From CAYSGL01 sp964520985 (GTDB lineage: Bacteria; Pseudomonadota; Alphaproteobacteria; Micavibrionales; Micavibrionaceae), in contig CAZFPB010000001.1 in the NCBI GenBank assembly GCA_964520985.1, forward strand, positions 1,302,001 to 1,366,000: 64,000 nt of DNA, given 5' to 3'. Both the position numbers and the translations under genes were made by a program. Below the pieces are notes generated by a model. The model did not search any database and was not told the DNA's origin. It saw only the letters and a list, made by a program, of their open reading frames with translations. Shown here piece after piece: positions 34,967 through 43,399 of this stretch. Numbering within the stretch: the first letter of the stretch is position 1; each line of letters opens with the position of its first letter.

Positions 34967-35284
34967 ATGACCAAATCGGAATTAATTCAAAAGCTGGCGG
35001 AAAAAAATCCGCACCTCTTCCTGCGCGATGTCGAAAAAATCGTCGACACCATTTTTAATGAAATTACCGACGCTCTGGTAAAAGGCGACCGGGTGGAATT
35101 ACGCGGCTTTGGCGCGTTTTCCGTGAAAGAGCGCGACCCGCGCACCGGCCGCAATCCCCGCACTGGCGAAACGGTTCAGGTCGATGCCAAACGTCTGCCA
35201 TTCTTCAAAACCGGCAAAGGTCTGCGTGAACGCCTCAATGGCGGCGTCGATGATGACAGCGATCATGACGACGACGGATTCTAG
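34967..35284 (+). CDS. ihfB: Integration host factor beta subunit
   Basis: A DNA-bending HU/IHF-fold protein (105 aa). The DNA-binding arm contains GRNPRTGE with the intercalating proline, preceded by RVELRGFGAFSVKERDPRT. The N-terminal MTKSELIQKL start is classic for the beta subunit. After LRERLNGG the protein continues with an acidic tail, VDDDSDHDDDGF, longer than in typical IHF-beta (about 94 aa). GGAGCGATTAGGG precedes the ATG. It is followed by an intrinsic terminator and then lapA, the usual alphaproteobacterial neighbour. Confidence 0.95.
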   Translation: MTKSELIQKLAEKNPHLFLRDVEKIVDTIFNEITDALVKGDRVELRGFGAFSVKERDPRTGRNPRTGETVQVDAKRLPFFKTGKGLRERLNGGVDDDSDHDDDGF

Positions 35285-35301
35285 GATATTTTCTTCAAGC
35301 C

Positions 35302-35328
35302 AACCCCGCCGATGCGGGGTTTTCTTTT
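35302..35328 (+). terminator. Rho-independent terminator after ihfB
   Basis: AACCCCGC (35302-35309) and GCGGGGTT (35314-35321) form an 8-bp stem with a CGAT loop and a TTCTTTT tail, 17 bp after the ihfB stop. Confidence 0.88.
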
Positions 35329-35355
35329 GCCCGGAACTGGCCTAAAACTTTGGAC

Positions 35356-35694
35356 ATGACATTCATGAAATGGATTATCGGTGTGCCGCTGGTCATTCTG
35401 GCCATCGCCTTCGCGGTGGCGAATGGCGATACAGTCTCTTTCACCTGGTCGCCCGTGCACGACCCCATCAACTGGCCGGTCTATGCGCTGGTGCTGGTCG
35501 CGATGGTGCTCGGCTTCCTCATCGGCAGCCTGATGACATGGACGGCCGGACACACCCAGCGCAAAGAACGCCGCGAGTTGGTTAAGTCGAATAAAAAACT
35601 GCAAGCCGAACTGGATAAAGCCACCGCCGCGCAACTTCATACAGAAACCTTGCAAATCGCCCGCCGCAACCTGACCAGCGAAGAGATTTATTAA
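35356..35694 (+). CDS. lapA: LapA-domain membrane protein
   Basis: A 112-aa protein of the LapA (lipopolysaccharide assembly A, DUF1049) type: two membrane helices (about residues 4-22 and 41-64) separated by a short loop with NGDTVSFTW, then a basic coiled-coil cytoplasmic tail (HTQRKERRELVKSNKKLQ and on). In enterics LapA acts with LapB on LpxC turnover; the role in alphaproteobacteria is less clear. I use the ATG at 35356; a TTG two codons upstream is also in frame. Its TAA abuts the pyrF ATG, so the two are co-translated. Confidence 0.85.
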   Translation: MTFMKWIIGVPLVILAIAFAVANGDTVSFTWSPVHDPINWPVYALVLVAMVLGFLIGSLMTWTAGHTQRKERRELVKSNKKLQAELDKATAAQLHTETLQIARRNLTSEEIY

Positions 35695-36390
35695 ATGACC
35701 CTGCCCAAAATTTTCTGCAGCATCGATACGCCCGACATCCAGCGCGCCCGCGATCTGATCGCGATGGTCCTGCCCGGCGGCTGCGGCATCAAACTGGGCC
35801 TTGAGTTTTTCAATCATGGCGGACCGCAGGCGATCTATGCGCTGATGGAAGAATCCGGCCACCCGCCCTTTTTCCTCGATCTAAAATATCATGATATTCC
35901 CAATACCGTCGCGGGTGCGATCCGTTCCGTGACACAACACTTCAAACCGGCTTTTTTAAATGTCCATGCTGCCGGTGGCCTCGACATGATGAAGGCCGCG
36001 CGCGATGCGTGCCCGCCCGAAACCAAACTGCTGGCTGTCACCATGCTCACCTCGCTGGATGAACAGGCGATTGCCCAGGTCGGCTACCAGCCTCATCTCG
36101 CGGAACGCGTTGTGCAAATGGCGCAGCTGACCAAAGAAGCGGGCCTTGATGGCGTCGTCTGCTCCGCCCATGAGATTCAGGCGATCCGCGCCGCCTGCGG
36201 CGATGCGTTTGTTTTAATGGTGCCGGGCATTCGTCCGGCTGGCAGCGAGGCCGGCGATCAAAAACGCATGATGACACCCAAAGACGCCATTACCGCAGGC
36301 GCAACGCACCTCGTAATCGGCCGCCCGATCACGCAAGCCGATCACCCCGCGCAGGCCGCGCAGGACATCCTCGCCAGCATCGCCGCGTAA
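35695..36390 (+). CDS. pyrF: Orotidine 5'-phosphate decarboxylase
   Basis: The last step of UMP synthesis. A 231-aa TIM barrel of the bacterial type I family. The catalytic tetrad region is LDLKYHDIPNT (Asp62, Lys64, Asp67), with an upstream GIKLGLEFF strand and the phosphate-gripper VPGIRPAGSEAGDQKR near the C-terminus. The start follows lapA directly with AAGAG upstream. Length and motifs are normal. Confidence 0.96.
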   Translation: MTLPKIFCSIDTPDIQRARDLIAMVLPGGCGIKLGLEFFNHGGPQAIYALMEESGHPPFFLDLKYHDIPNTVAGAIRSVTQHFKPAFLNVHAAGGLDMMKAARDACPPETKLLAVTMLTSLDEQAIAQVGYQPHLAERVVQMAQLTKEAGLDGVVCSAHEIQAIRAACGDAFVLMVPGIRPAGSEAGDQKRMMTPKDAITAGATHLVIGRPITQADHPAQAAQDILASIAA

Positions 36391-36455
36391 GCAAAATCGC
36401 TTGGGGAACATATCCCTTCTACGGTACAATAACTGCGTAGAGGGAGATAAAAATC

Positions 36456-37274
36456 ATGGCATGGATTCCAACTTTAGGCGCAATTGAAACCGGGCGTGAT
36501 GTGCGCAGTTTCCTAAAAGGCCATAAAGAAGCGTTCTGGCGCATCTTGAAGCCGTTATTGCCTTGGATGATTGGCTGCTATCTGCTCGACGCTCTGCTTA
36601 CAATTTTCCTGATGCCGCCGGGAAAAGAGTCCGTCATCGGCAGCCTGCTTTGCGCCTATTTTTACGTATGCCTCGCTATTTCCTGGCACCGCATTGTCAT
36701 TGACGGGCCGGACAATGCCGTACCGATGAACCCTTGGAAGCCGCAGCGCCATGAATGGGCCTTCATCGGTGTGGGCATCGGCTTGTATCTGTCTATTTTC
36801 GTCGTGGCCTTAATCGTTGGGGTTATTGGCGCGCTTATTCATCCCCTTGCCATCTTTATTCTGGGCTTCGCATTGTTGATCGCAGCCTTTTACGTTTTCT
36901 GCCGTCTGGCGATTTATTTTCCAGCCAAAGCGGTCAACCGCAGTCTGACGTTGAAGGAAGCCTATGCGCTTAGCCATGGATTGATCTGGAAGATGATGGG
37001 CGCGCCGCTGGTCGCTTCATGGCGCCTGATCCTGGGCGTTGCCGCTTATAGTTTTGTGCTGACATTTATTGTCGCCTTGATCCTGAAAGTAATGGGTGTA
37101 GACGTCATGCCCGTCACGCCCGGCGCGATCCTGCATTTTCTCTTTGTTCTGCCGATGGTGGCTTATTTTGAGCCAATGCTGTACGTGCTCGGCGTAGGGT
37201 GTCTGTCGAACTATTATCTGTACGCCGTACAGCGCGGACGGATCAGCGTTTTAAATTCAGCGGTCCCAGATTAA
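36456..37274 (+). CDS. Hypothetical polytopic membrane protein, 272 aa
   Basis: Six or so hydrophobic helices are visible, at about residues 33-52, 62-80, 100-130, 133-155, 186-212 and 226-250, with a short cytoplasmic N-terminus beginning MAWIPTLGAIETGRD. No family is recognised; the general pattern is like other glycerophosphoryl-diester-phosphodiesterase-type or DUF membrane domains, without a clear signature. GAGGGAGA precedes the ATG at good spacing. The last 32 bp overlap the 3' end of the convergent gene at 37243, so the two C-termini cannot evolve independently. Confidence 0.65.
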   Translation: MAWIPTLGAIETGRDVRSFLKGHKEAFWRILKPLLPWMIGCYLLDALLTIFLMPPGKESVIGSLLCAYFYVCLAISWHRIVIDGPDNAVPMNPWKPQRHEWAFIGVGIGLYLSIFVVALIVGVIGALIHPLAIFILGFALLIAAFYVFCRLAIYFPAKAVNRSLTLKEAYALSHGLIWKMMGAPLVASWRLILGVAAYSFVLTFIVALILKVMGVDVMPVTPGAILHFLFVLPMVAYFEPMLYVLGVGCLSNYYLYAVQRGRISVLNSAVPD

Positions 37275-37725
37275 CGGTCGTTCCATCAAAGGATGGTTTG
37301 GATATTTCCGGCTTTGTGGGAATTGTCTGCGCTGGCGGCGCAACCTTTAAAAGCTCGGCTATTTTCGCTTCGAAGGGGACGCCATCTTCCAGTTTGATCA
37401 ACCTGTCTTCTTGAAGACCGGCCTCCTGCAAACCTTTGAGATAGTTTTCTTGAAGCGCCTGATTTTGGCCTCTGGCTAATTTCATTTTGCCCGATTCTTC
37501 CTTAAAATCATTCACGTCGAAATGACCCAGCTCATACAGATAACGACCTTCAAGATCTTCTTTTTGACCATCCATGCGAAAATACATCATTTCAACGAAA
37601 CCGCGATTTGCGTAAGCCATCATTGTCTGGACATCAAAAGTTCCGCCGGCAAATTTTTTGCCGGGGTGCACATCGATCTCGAAGCTGCTTTCAACATATA
37701 ATTGACGTGTAAAATCTGCGCTCAT
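37243..37725 (-). CDS. Hypothetical cytoplasmic protein, 160 aa
   Basis: An unrecognised protein. Three in-frame ATGs lie close together (complement of 37750-37752, 37729-37731 and 37723-37725). I take the last, MSADFTRQLYVESSF, because AGAAGGG lies 9 bases before it. The sequence has an N-terminal beta-rich part (SSFEIDVHPGKKF; VEMMYFRMDG) and a helical middle (ENYLKGLQEAGLQEDRL), then a proline-rich tail ending NLGPLNLKR. There is no signal peptide or membrane helix. It overlaps the convergent membrane-protein gene by 32 bp and is divergent from trpF. Confidence 0.6.
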   Translation of the reverse strand: MSADFTRQLYVESSFEIDVHPGKKFAGGTFDVQTMMAYANRGFVEMMYFRMDGQKEDLEGRYLYELGHFDVNDFKEESGKMKLARGQNQALQENYLKGLQEAGLQEDRLIKLEDGVPFEAKIAELLKVAPPAQTIPTKPEISKPSFDGTTVNLGPLNLKR

Positions 37726-37800
37726 GGTCATTGCCCTTCTTTGCCGTTTCACTATAGTTTATTGCTCTTTATAGAAAGTTAATTTTACATAGGTAAACCA

Positions 37801-38427
37801 ATGCCCGATGTCAAGATCTGCGGGATACTCACCCCGGACGCCCTGACCGCCGCTCTGGAAGGCGGCGCCAAGTTCGTCGGCTTTTTATTTATCCCATCAA
37901 GCCGCCACTATATCGCCAGCGAAGTCGCGGCCTATCTGGCGCATTTCGTGCCCAAGGACGTCTATAAAGTCGGCCTGTTTCAGGATGCGGACGATGCACA
38001 CATAAACCGTGTTCTGCAGGAGGTGCCGCTCGACATGCTCCAGCTTCACGGCGGCGAAAGCCCGGGGCGCGTGGCCGAAATCAAGCATTTGACAGGCCTG
38101 CCGATCATTAAGGCCCTCTCGATCCGGTCTGAGGCCGATTTCGATTTTATCGAAGGGTATGAGGCCGTTGCCGACTGGTTGCTGTTCGATGCGCCCAAAG
38201 GGGGCAGCGGCAAAACTTTCGACTGGTCTTTGCTGCAACAATATTGCAGCAAAAAACCCCTGCAAAGCCCTTGGATGCTGGCCGGCGGGCTGAATGAGCG
38301 CAACATAGGCGACGCCCTCTCTCTTCTCGATCCCGACGTCGTCGACATTTCCAGCGGCGTCGAAACCAATGGCGTTAAAGACCCCGCCAAAATCTCCGCC
38401 TTCATCAAAACCGTTCTCAGCCATTAA
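37801..38427 (+). CDS. trpF: Phosphoribosylanthranilate isomerase
   Basis: A TIM-barrel enzyme of tryptophan synthesis (208 aa) that opens N-(5-phosphoribosyl)anthranilate to CdRP. The catalytic cysteine is in VKICGI (Cys7), and the general-acid aspartate lies in the LLFDAPKGGSGKTFDW segment, whose glycines grip phosphate; the second phosphate loop is LAGGLNERN. It is the first gene of trpF-trpB-(gyrI-like)-trpA-accD-folC, the usual alphaproteobacterial order. trpD, trpC and trpE are elsewhere. Confidence 0.95.
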   Translation: MPDVKICGILTPDALTAALEGGAKFVGFLFIPSSRHYIASEVAAYLAHFVPKDVYKVGLFQDADDAHINRVLQEVPLDMLQLHGGESPGRVAEIKHLTGLPIIKALSIRSEADFDFIEGYEAVADWLLFDAPKGGSGKTFDWSLLQQYCSKKPLQSPWMLAGGLNERNIGDALSLLDPDVVDISSGVETNGVKDPAKISAFIKTVLSH

Positions 38428-38468
38428 AAACCATGGTTTTTTGAGGGGGTTTGCCTTAAATAACTCCC

Positions 38469-39677
38469 ATGAAAGCAAATTCCTATCGCAGCGGGCCGGA
38501 CGAGCGCGGCCATTTCGGGCCTTATGGCGGGCGCTATGTCGCCGAAACCCTGATGCCGCTTATTCTGGATGTTGAAAAAGCCTGGCACGATGCGAAGGCC
38601 GATCCCAAATTCTGGGAAGAATTGGAATATCTGAACAAGCATTATATTGGCCGCCCGAGCCCGCTTTATTTTGCCGAAAAAACCACCAAACATCTCGGCG
38701 GCGCAAAAGTGTATTTCAAGCGCGATGAGCTGAACCATACCGGCGCGCATAAAATCAATCATTGCATCGGCCAGATTCTGGTTGCTAAACGCATGGGTAA
38801 AACCCGCATCATTGCCGAAACCGGCGCGGGGCAGCACGGCGTGGCCACGGCTACCGTCTGCGCCCTGTTCGACCTGCCTTGCACCGTCTTCATGGGTGCA
38901 GAAGATGTCGAGCGCCAGAAACCCAACGTGTTCCGCATGAAATTGCTCGGCGCGGAAGTCATCCCGGTCACCAGCGGCTCCGCGACGCTGAAAGACGCAA
39001 TGAACGAGGCGCTTCGCCATTGGGTCGCCAATGTCGAAGACACCTTCTATCTGATCGGCACGGTCGCCGGGCCGCACCCTTATCCTGAAATGGTGCGCGA
39101 TTTCCAGAGCGTGATCGGCACAGAAGTGCGCGCACAAATGATGGAAGCCGAAGGCCGCCTGCCAGATTCCTTGGTTGCCTGTATCGGCGGCGGCTCGAAC
39201 GCCATGGGACTGTTCCACCCTTTTCTCGATGATACGCAGGTACAAATGTACGGCGTTGAAGCGGGCGGACATGGCGTCGATACCGACAAACATGCGGCCT
39301 CGCTCAATGGCGGCAAGCCCGGCGTGCTGCACGGCATGAAAAGCTACTTCCTGCAAAATAACGACGGCCAGATTACCGAGGCGCATTCGATTTCGGCGGG
39401 CCTCGATTACCCCGGCATTGGCCCGGAGCATGCCTTCCTGTTTGATGAAGGCCGCGTGAATTATGTATCGGTCACCGATGATGAAGCACTCGAAGCGTTT
39501 AAATTGTGCAGCAAACTCGAAGGCATTATTCCCGCACTCGAACCATCCCACGCCTTCGCACATGTCATCAAACTAGCCCCAACCCTGCCCAAAGATCACC
39601 TGTTGGTGATGAATTTGTGCGGACGCGGCGACAAGGACATCTTTACCGTCGCTGAGAAACTGGGCGTCACTATATGA
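38469..39677 (+). CDS. trpB: Tryptophan synthase beta chain
   Basis: Joins indole, channelled from TrpA, with serine to make tryptophan. A PLP enzyme of 402 aa. The N-terminus FGPYGGRYVAETLMP is typical; the cofactor lysine is in HTGAHKIN (Lys95), and GGGSNAMG forms the phosphate cup. The catalytic glutamate lies in the AETGAGQHGVA segment. The gap to trpF is 41 bp and contains the perfect palindrome AAAACCATGGTTTT. Its stop overlaps the start of the GyrI-like gene by 4 bp. Confidence 0.97.
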   Translation: MKANSYRSGPDERGHFGPYGGRYVAETLMPLILDVEKAWHDAKADPKFWEELEYLNKHYIGRPSPLYFAEKTTKHLGGAKVYFKRDELNHTGAHKINHCIGQILVAKRMGKTRIIAETGAGQHGVATATVCALFDLPCTVFMGAEDVERQKPNVFRMKLLGAEVIPVTSGSATLKDAMNEALRHWVANVEDTFYLIGTVAGPHPYPEMVRDFQSVIGTEVRAQMMEAEGRLPDSLVACIGGGSNAMGLFHPFLDDTQVQMYGVEAGGHGVDTDKHAASLNGGKPGVLHGMKSYFLQNNDGQITEAHSISAGLDYPGIGPEHAFLFDEGRVNYVSVTDDEALEAFKLCSKLEGIIPALEPSHAFAHVIKLAPTLPKDHLLVMNLCGRGDKDIFTVAEKLGVTI

Positions 39678-40144
39678 GCACTGAGGCAGTGCAGGATATT
39701 GGCGGGTTTACCGTGGTGGGGATTTCGGTCACCACCACCAACAAGGATGGGCAGGCGGCGCTCGACATTAACGCGCTGTGGCAGCATTTCTTCGAACAGG
39801 CCATCGGCGACCGCATTCCCCATAAAGACGGCGAAGCCATTTATGCCCTCTATCACGGCTATGAGGGCGACCATGAACAACCCTATACCCTGACCATCGG
39901 CTGCCGCGTACTGCGCGATGATTTCGCCATGCCAGAAGGCATGGAGGCAGTATTCGTGCCGCAAAGCCATTACGCCGTGTTTTCGGCGCAAGGCGAACAG
40001 CCAAAAGCCCTGATCGACACCTGGCAGAGCGTGTGGAAATCCGACCTGCCGCGCAGCTATATCTGCGATCTTGAAATTTACGGCCCGCGTTTTTTTGAGC
40101 CGGACCTGCATGAAATATTGGTTTGCATAGGAGTAAAACCATGA
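39674..40144 (+). CDS. GyrI/YdeE-like effector-binding-domain protein inside the trp operon
   Basis: A stand-alone small-molecule-binding domain of the GyrI-like / AraC effector-binding family (156 aa). Landmarks match the YdeE/Cass2 subgroup: a start with FTVVGISVTTTN, INALWQHFFEQ, IYALYHGYEGDHEQPYTL, IGCRV, then MPEGMEAVFVPQSHYAVF and the closing DLEIYGP...EILVCIGV. There is no DNA-binding domain. It overlaps trpB by 4 bp upstream and trpA by 4 bp downstream, so it is translated with the operon. Its ligand is unknown; a role in sensing or sequestering an aromatic intermediate would be speculation. Confidence 0.8.
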   Translation: MSTEAVQDIGGFTVVGISVTTTNKDGQAALDINALWQHFFEQAIGDRIPHKDGEAIYALYHGYEGDHEQPYTLTIGCRVLRDDFAMPEGMEAVFVPQSHYAVFSAQGEQPKALIDTWQSVWKSDLPRSYICDLEIYGPRFFEPDLHEILVCIGVKP

Positions 40145-40917
40145 AAAGCGATAACCGCATTGAACAGACTTTTGCCGCGCTGACAGCGCGAGGCAAGAAG
40201 GCCCTAATCACCTTTATCATGGCGGGCGACCCCGATGAAGACGCGTTTGTTAAAACGCTACGCGGGCTGGCCGATAACGGCGCAGACCTGATCGAAATCG
40301 GCATGCCCTTCACCGACCCGATGGCCGATGGCCCGGCCATTCAGGCGGCGGGCCTGCGCGCACTGGCAGGCGGCATGACTCTGAAACGCACGCTCGAATT
40401 GCTGCAGCAATTCCGCGCCACTAATCAGACAACACCCATTATCCTGATGGGCTACACCAACCCGATCCTCGCCTATGGAGTCCAGACTTTCGTCACGGAC
40501 GCGGCACAATCGGGCATTGATGGACTGATCATTGTCGATCTGCCGCCGGAAGAAGCCGATGAGATTGCGCCGTTTGCGCGCGAATCCGGCCTGGATCTCA
40601 TCCGCCTCGTCACGCCGACGACCACGATGGACCGCCTGCAAAAAGTCATCGAAGGCGCCAGCGGCTTCCTCTATTATGTTTCCATCACCGGCGTCACCGG
40701 CACCAAATCCGCCAATATCGATCAGGTCGGCGCGCATATCGAACAAATACGCCGGCATACCGATCTGCCGATCGCTGTCGGCTTTGGTATCAAAACGCCG
40801 CACGATGCCGCGAAGATGAGCGCGATTGCCGATGGCGTCGTCGTCGGCTCTGCTCTTGTGGAAAGCGATAATATTCTAGGGAAAGTCAAAGGCCTTGCCG
40901 CCGCGCTGGCCGCCTAG
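40141..40917 (+). CDS. trpA: Tryptophan synthase alpha chain
   Basis: Cleaves indole-3-glycerol phosphate to indole and glyceraldehyde 3-phosphate. 258 aa from the ATG at 40141, preceded by TAGGAGTAAAACC; the frame is open to a TTG at 40123. The catalytic glutamate is in LIEIGMPFTDPMADGP and the aspartate in LIIVDLPPEEAD; YYVSITGVTGTK forms the phosphate loop. The start overlaps the GyrI-like gene by 4 bp. accD follows after 76 bp with a possible promoter of its own. Confidence 0.97.
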   Translation: MKSDNRIEQTFAALTARGKKALITFIMAGDPDEDAFVKTLRGLADNGADLIEIGMPFTDPMADGPAIQAAGLRALAGGMTLKRTLELLQQFRATNQTTPIILMGYTNPILAYGVQTFVTDAAQSGIDGLIIVDLPPEEADEIAPFARESGLDLIRLVTPTTTMDRLQKVIEGASGFLYYVSITGVTGTKSANIDQVGAHIEQIRRHTDLPIAVGFGIKTPHDAAKMSAIADGVVVGSALVESDNILGKVKGLAAALAA

Positions 40918-40939
40918 GACATAACCATCAATAAAAAAC

Positions 40940-40969
40940 TTGGCGGAAGCCCCCTCGGGCGGCTAAGAT
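40940..40969 (+). promoter_or_regulatory. Candidate promoter upstream of accD
   Basis: TTGGCG at 40940-40945 and TAAGAT at 40964-40969 (18-base spacing) lie in the 76-bp trpA-accD gap, leaving a short leader before accD. It would let accD-folC be expressed independently of tryptophan control. Confidence 0.4.
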
Positions 40970-40993
40970 CGCCCAAATTTGAAAAGAGGCACC

Positions 40994-41869
40994 ATGAACT
41001 GGCTCACCAACTTTATCCGCCCCCGCATCACCTCGATCGTCGGGCAGCAAAAAGAAGTCCCCGACAATCTCTGGCAGAAATGCGAGAAGTGCGAGGGCAT
41101 GCTGTTTTATAAAGAGCTGAGCGCCCATCATAATGTCTGCTATCACTGCGGCCATCACCTGGCCATGGATGTCGCCGAGCGCCTGAAGCTCCTGTTTGAT
41201 GAGGGCAAGTACGACAAGATCGCGCTGCCCAAAGTCCAACACGATCCCCTGAAATTCAAAGACCAGAAGAAATATGTCGACCGCCTGAAGGCGGCACAGA
41301 CCAAAACCAAAGAAGACGACGCCCTGTTGATCGGCAAAGGCAAGATTGGCGGCGAGCGCGCCGTGATAGCTGCCTTCAACTTCGCCTTCATGGGCGGATC
41401 GATGGGCGCCGGTGTGGGCGAAGGTATTGTCCGCGCCGCACAGGAAGCGGTCAAAGAAAAAGCAGCCCTGATCGTGATCCCGGCGTCTGGCGGCGCGCGG
41501 ATGCAGGAAGGCGCTTTCTCGCTGATGCAGATGCCGCGCACGATTATCGCCGTTGATATGGTGAAAGAAGCGGGCCTGCCTTACATCGTTCTGCTGACCA
41601 ATCCGACAACGGGCGGCGTGAGCGCGTCGTTTGCCATGGTCGGTGACATCCACATTTCCGAACCCGGCGCTATGATCGGTTTTGCCGGACGCCGCGTAAT
41701 CGAAGAAACTGTACGCGAGAAACTCCCTGAAGACTTCCAGACAGCCGAATATCTGCTGGAACACGGCATGGTCGACATGGTTGTCGCCCGCAAGGATCTT
41801 TCAGAAAAGCTGGGCCATATTCTCAGCCTGCTGATGAGCCCCAAACAAAAGCCCAAACGCGCCGCCTAA
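40994..41869 (+). CDS. accD: Acetyl-CoA carboxylase carboxyltransferase beta subunit
   Basis: Transfers carboxyl from biotin to acetyl-CoA to make malonyl-CoA for fatty acid synthesis. 291 aa from the ATG at 40994 (AAGAGGCACC upstream), giving the standard MNWLTNFIRP start. The N-terminal four-cysteine zinc ribbon uses Cys30, Cys33, Cys49 and Cys52. The crotonase-fold core contains GGSMGAGVGEGI, PASGGARMQEG and TNPTTGGVSASFAM. accA is not in the window. folC follows 4 bp downstream. Confidence 0.96.
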   Translation: MNWLTNFIRPRITSIVGQQKEVPDNLWQKCEKCEGMLFYKELSAHHNVCYHCGHHLAMDVAERLKLLFDEGKYDKIALPKVQHDPLKFKDQKKYVDRLKAAQTKTKEDDALLIGKGKIGGERAVIAAFNFAFMGGSMGAGVGEGIVRAAQEAVKEKAALIVIPASGGARMQEGAFSLMQMPRTIIAVDMVKEAGLPYIVLLTNPTTGGVSASFAMVGDIHISEPGAMIGFAGRRVIEETVREKLPEDFQTAEYLLEHGMVDMVVARKDLSEKLGHILSLLMSPKQKPKRAA

Positions 41870-41873
41870 TCTG

Positions 41874-43232
41874 ATGATGGAAACAGGAGCCTCAGACGAT
41901 CCGGCCATTGAAAAACGGCTGAACGATCTGCTGGAGCAGATGTATGGATTTTATCATACCGAGATCGATTTATCGCTGGACCGCGTCACCCACTTCCTCG
42001 CCAAGCTCGGCAACCCCCACCTGCACCTGCCAAAAACGGTTCATGTGGCTGGCACGAACGGCAAAGGATCGACTATCGCAACGCTGCGTAGCCTTTTAGA
42101 AACAGCTGGTTTAACGGTTCATACGGCTACCTCGCCGCATCTGGTGCACCCGACCGAACGGATCAGACTGGCAGGAAATCTCATAAATTCTGCGGATTTG
42201 ATCGCGGTTCTTGAAGAGTGTCTCAGCGTCAACCGCGATGAACCGATCACTTTTTTCGAGATGTTCATGGCGGCAAGTTTCCTCGCCTTCTCTCGCACTC
42301 CGGCTGACTACCTGCTCCTTGAGACCGGCATGGGCGGCCGGCTTGACGCGACCAACGTGGTGCCCCCTGTGTGCACGATTATCACCATGATTTCGAAAGA
42401 CCACGAGGCCTTTTTGGGCAACACGCTGACCGAAATCGCGGCGGAAAAGGCCGGGATTATCAAGCCCGGTGCACCGTGTGTCATCGGGTATCAGACGGAT
42501 GCAGCCATTGCCGCCGGAGTGGCGGACGTTTTCCACAAACGATCCCGAAACTTATCCCCGCCCGCGCCGCTGATGCAAGCCGCATCAGACTGGCGCGTGG
42601 AAGGCGATGCGACCCTAATCCGCTTCAGCGATCTTTCTGGCACGATGGAGGTGACACGCCCCAATCTTCTAGGCCCGCACCAGATTCACAATGCTGGTGC
42701 AGCTATGGCCGCATTCAAGCTCCTTGAACCGGCGCAGTTTACCCCTGAAATTTTATCCACAGCCCTTTCCAGAATTATTTGGCCCGGCAGACTACAGCGT
42801 ATCGAAAATACCTTTTTGAATAGTATTGCACCTCCAAATGCCACTCTTATCTTAGACGGCGCACACAATGACAGCGGGGGAGTGACCCTCGCGAAACAGG
42901 CGGAACTCTGGGAAAAAGAAGACGGTGAACCGCTACATCTAATTGTCGCCATGGTGAACCGCAAGGATGCCCGGGCTTTCCTGGCACCGCTCATTCCCTA
43001 TGCCCATTCTGTGAGTGTCACGCGCATCCCTGATGAAAAAGACAGCTACAGCCCTGCGGCAATCTATGACGCAGTCTCCCCCCTCACCCCCCGCAATCTG
43101 GGGGCATTCGATACGATTGAGTTAGCCTTAAAAGATATCCACAGACGCGTCAGTGACACGCCCTGCCGCATCCTGATCTGCGGCTCCTTGTACTTCATTG
43201 GAAACCTGCTCAAAGAAAAAGCAGTCTCTTAA
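41874..43232 (+). CDS. folC: Folylpolyglutamate / dihydrofolate synthase
   Basis: A Mur-ligase-family enzyme that adds glutamate to folates and, when bifunctional, to dihydropteroate. 452 aa. The P-loop is VAGTNGKGSTIATL (near residue 60), followed by SPHLVHPTERIRL, LLETGMGGRLDATN, and the magnesium-site region TMISKDHEAFLGNTL; the C-terminal domain has LILDGAHNDSGG. Adjacent ATGs at 41874 and 41877 are equally possible starts, with no strong ribosome site, so coupling to accD is likely. No terminator is evident after the stop. Confidence 0.95.
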   Translation: MMETGASDDPAIEKRLNDLLEQMYGFYHTEIDLSLDRVTHFLAKLGNPHLHLPKTVHVAGTNGKGSTIATLRSLLETAGLTVHTATSPHLVHPTERIRLAGNLINSADLIAVLEECLSVNRDEPITFFEMFMAASFLAFSRTPADYLLLETGMGGRLDATNVVPPVCTIITMISKDHEAFLGNTLTEIAAEKAGIIKPGAPCVIGYQTDAAIAAGVADVFHKRSRNLSPPAPLMQAASDWRVEGDATLIRFSDLSGTMEVTRPNLLGPHQIHNAGAAMAAFKLLEPAQFTPEILSTALSRIIWPGRLQRIENTFLNSIAPPNATLILDGAHNDSGGVTLAKQAELWEKEDGEPLHLIVAMVNRKDARAFLAPLIPYAHSVSVTRIPDEKDSYSPAAIYDAVSPLTPRNLGAFDTIELALKDIHRRVSDTPCRILICGSLYFIGNLLKEKAVS

Positions 43233-43293
43233 GGGATTCAACGCATCGATGCTTTGAAAAAGGTCATTGCCCGCAAATCATCGCATTTGCGCC

Positions 43294-43322
43294 TTGATGC
43301 GGCTGTAAAGCGGGCCTAGATT
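43294..43322 (+). promoter_or_regulatory. Candidate promoter of chvI-chvG
   Basis: TTGATG at 43294-43299 and TAGATT at 43317-43322 are 17 bases apart in the 167-bp folC-chvI gap. The transcript would have a leader of about 70 bases containing the near-palindrome CCGTTAAACGG. Confidence 0.5.
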
Positions 43323-43399
43323 AGGCTCGAAGTGATTTTTAAGGAATTATTTGATCCGCCCGCCGTTAAACGGGGGCATTTTATAAGGAGTACCTGCTC

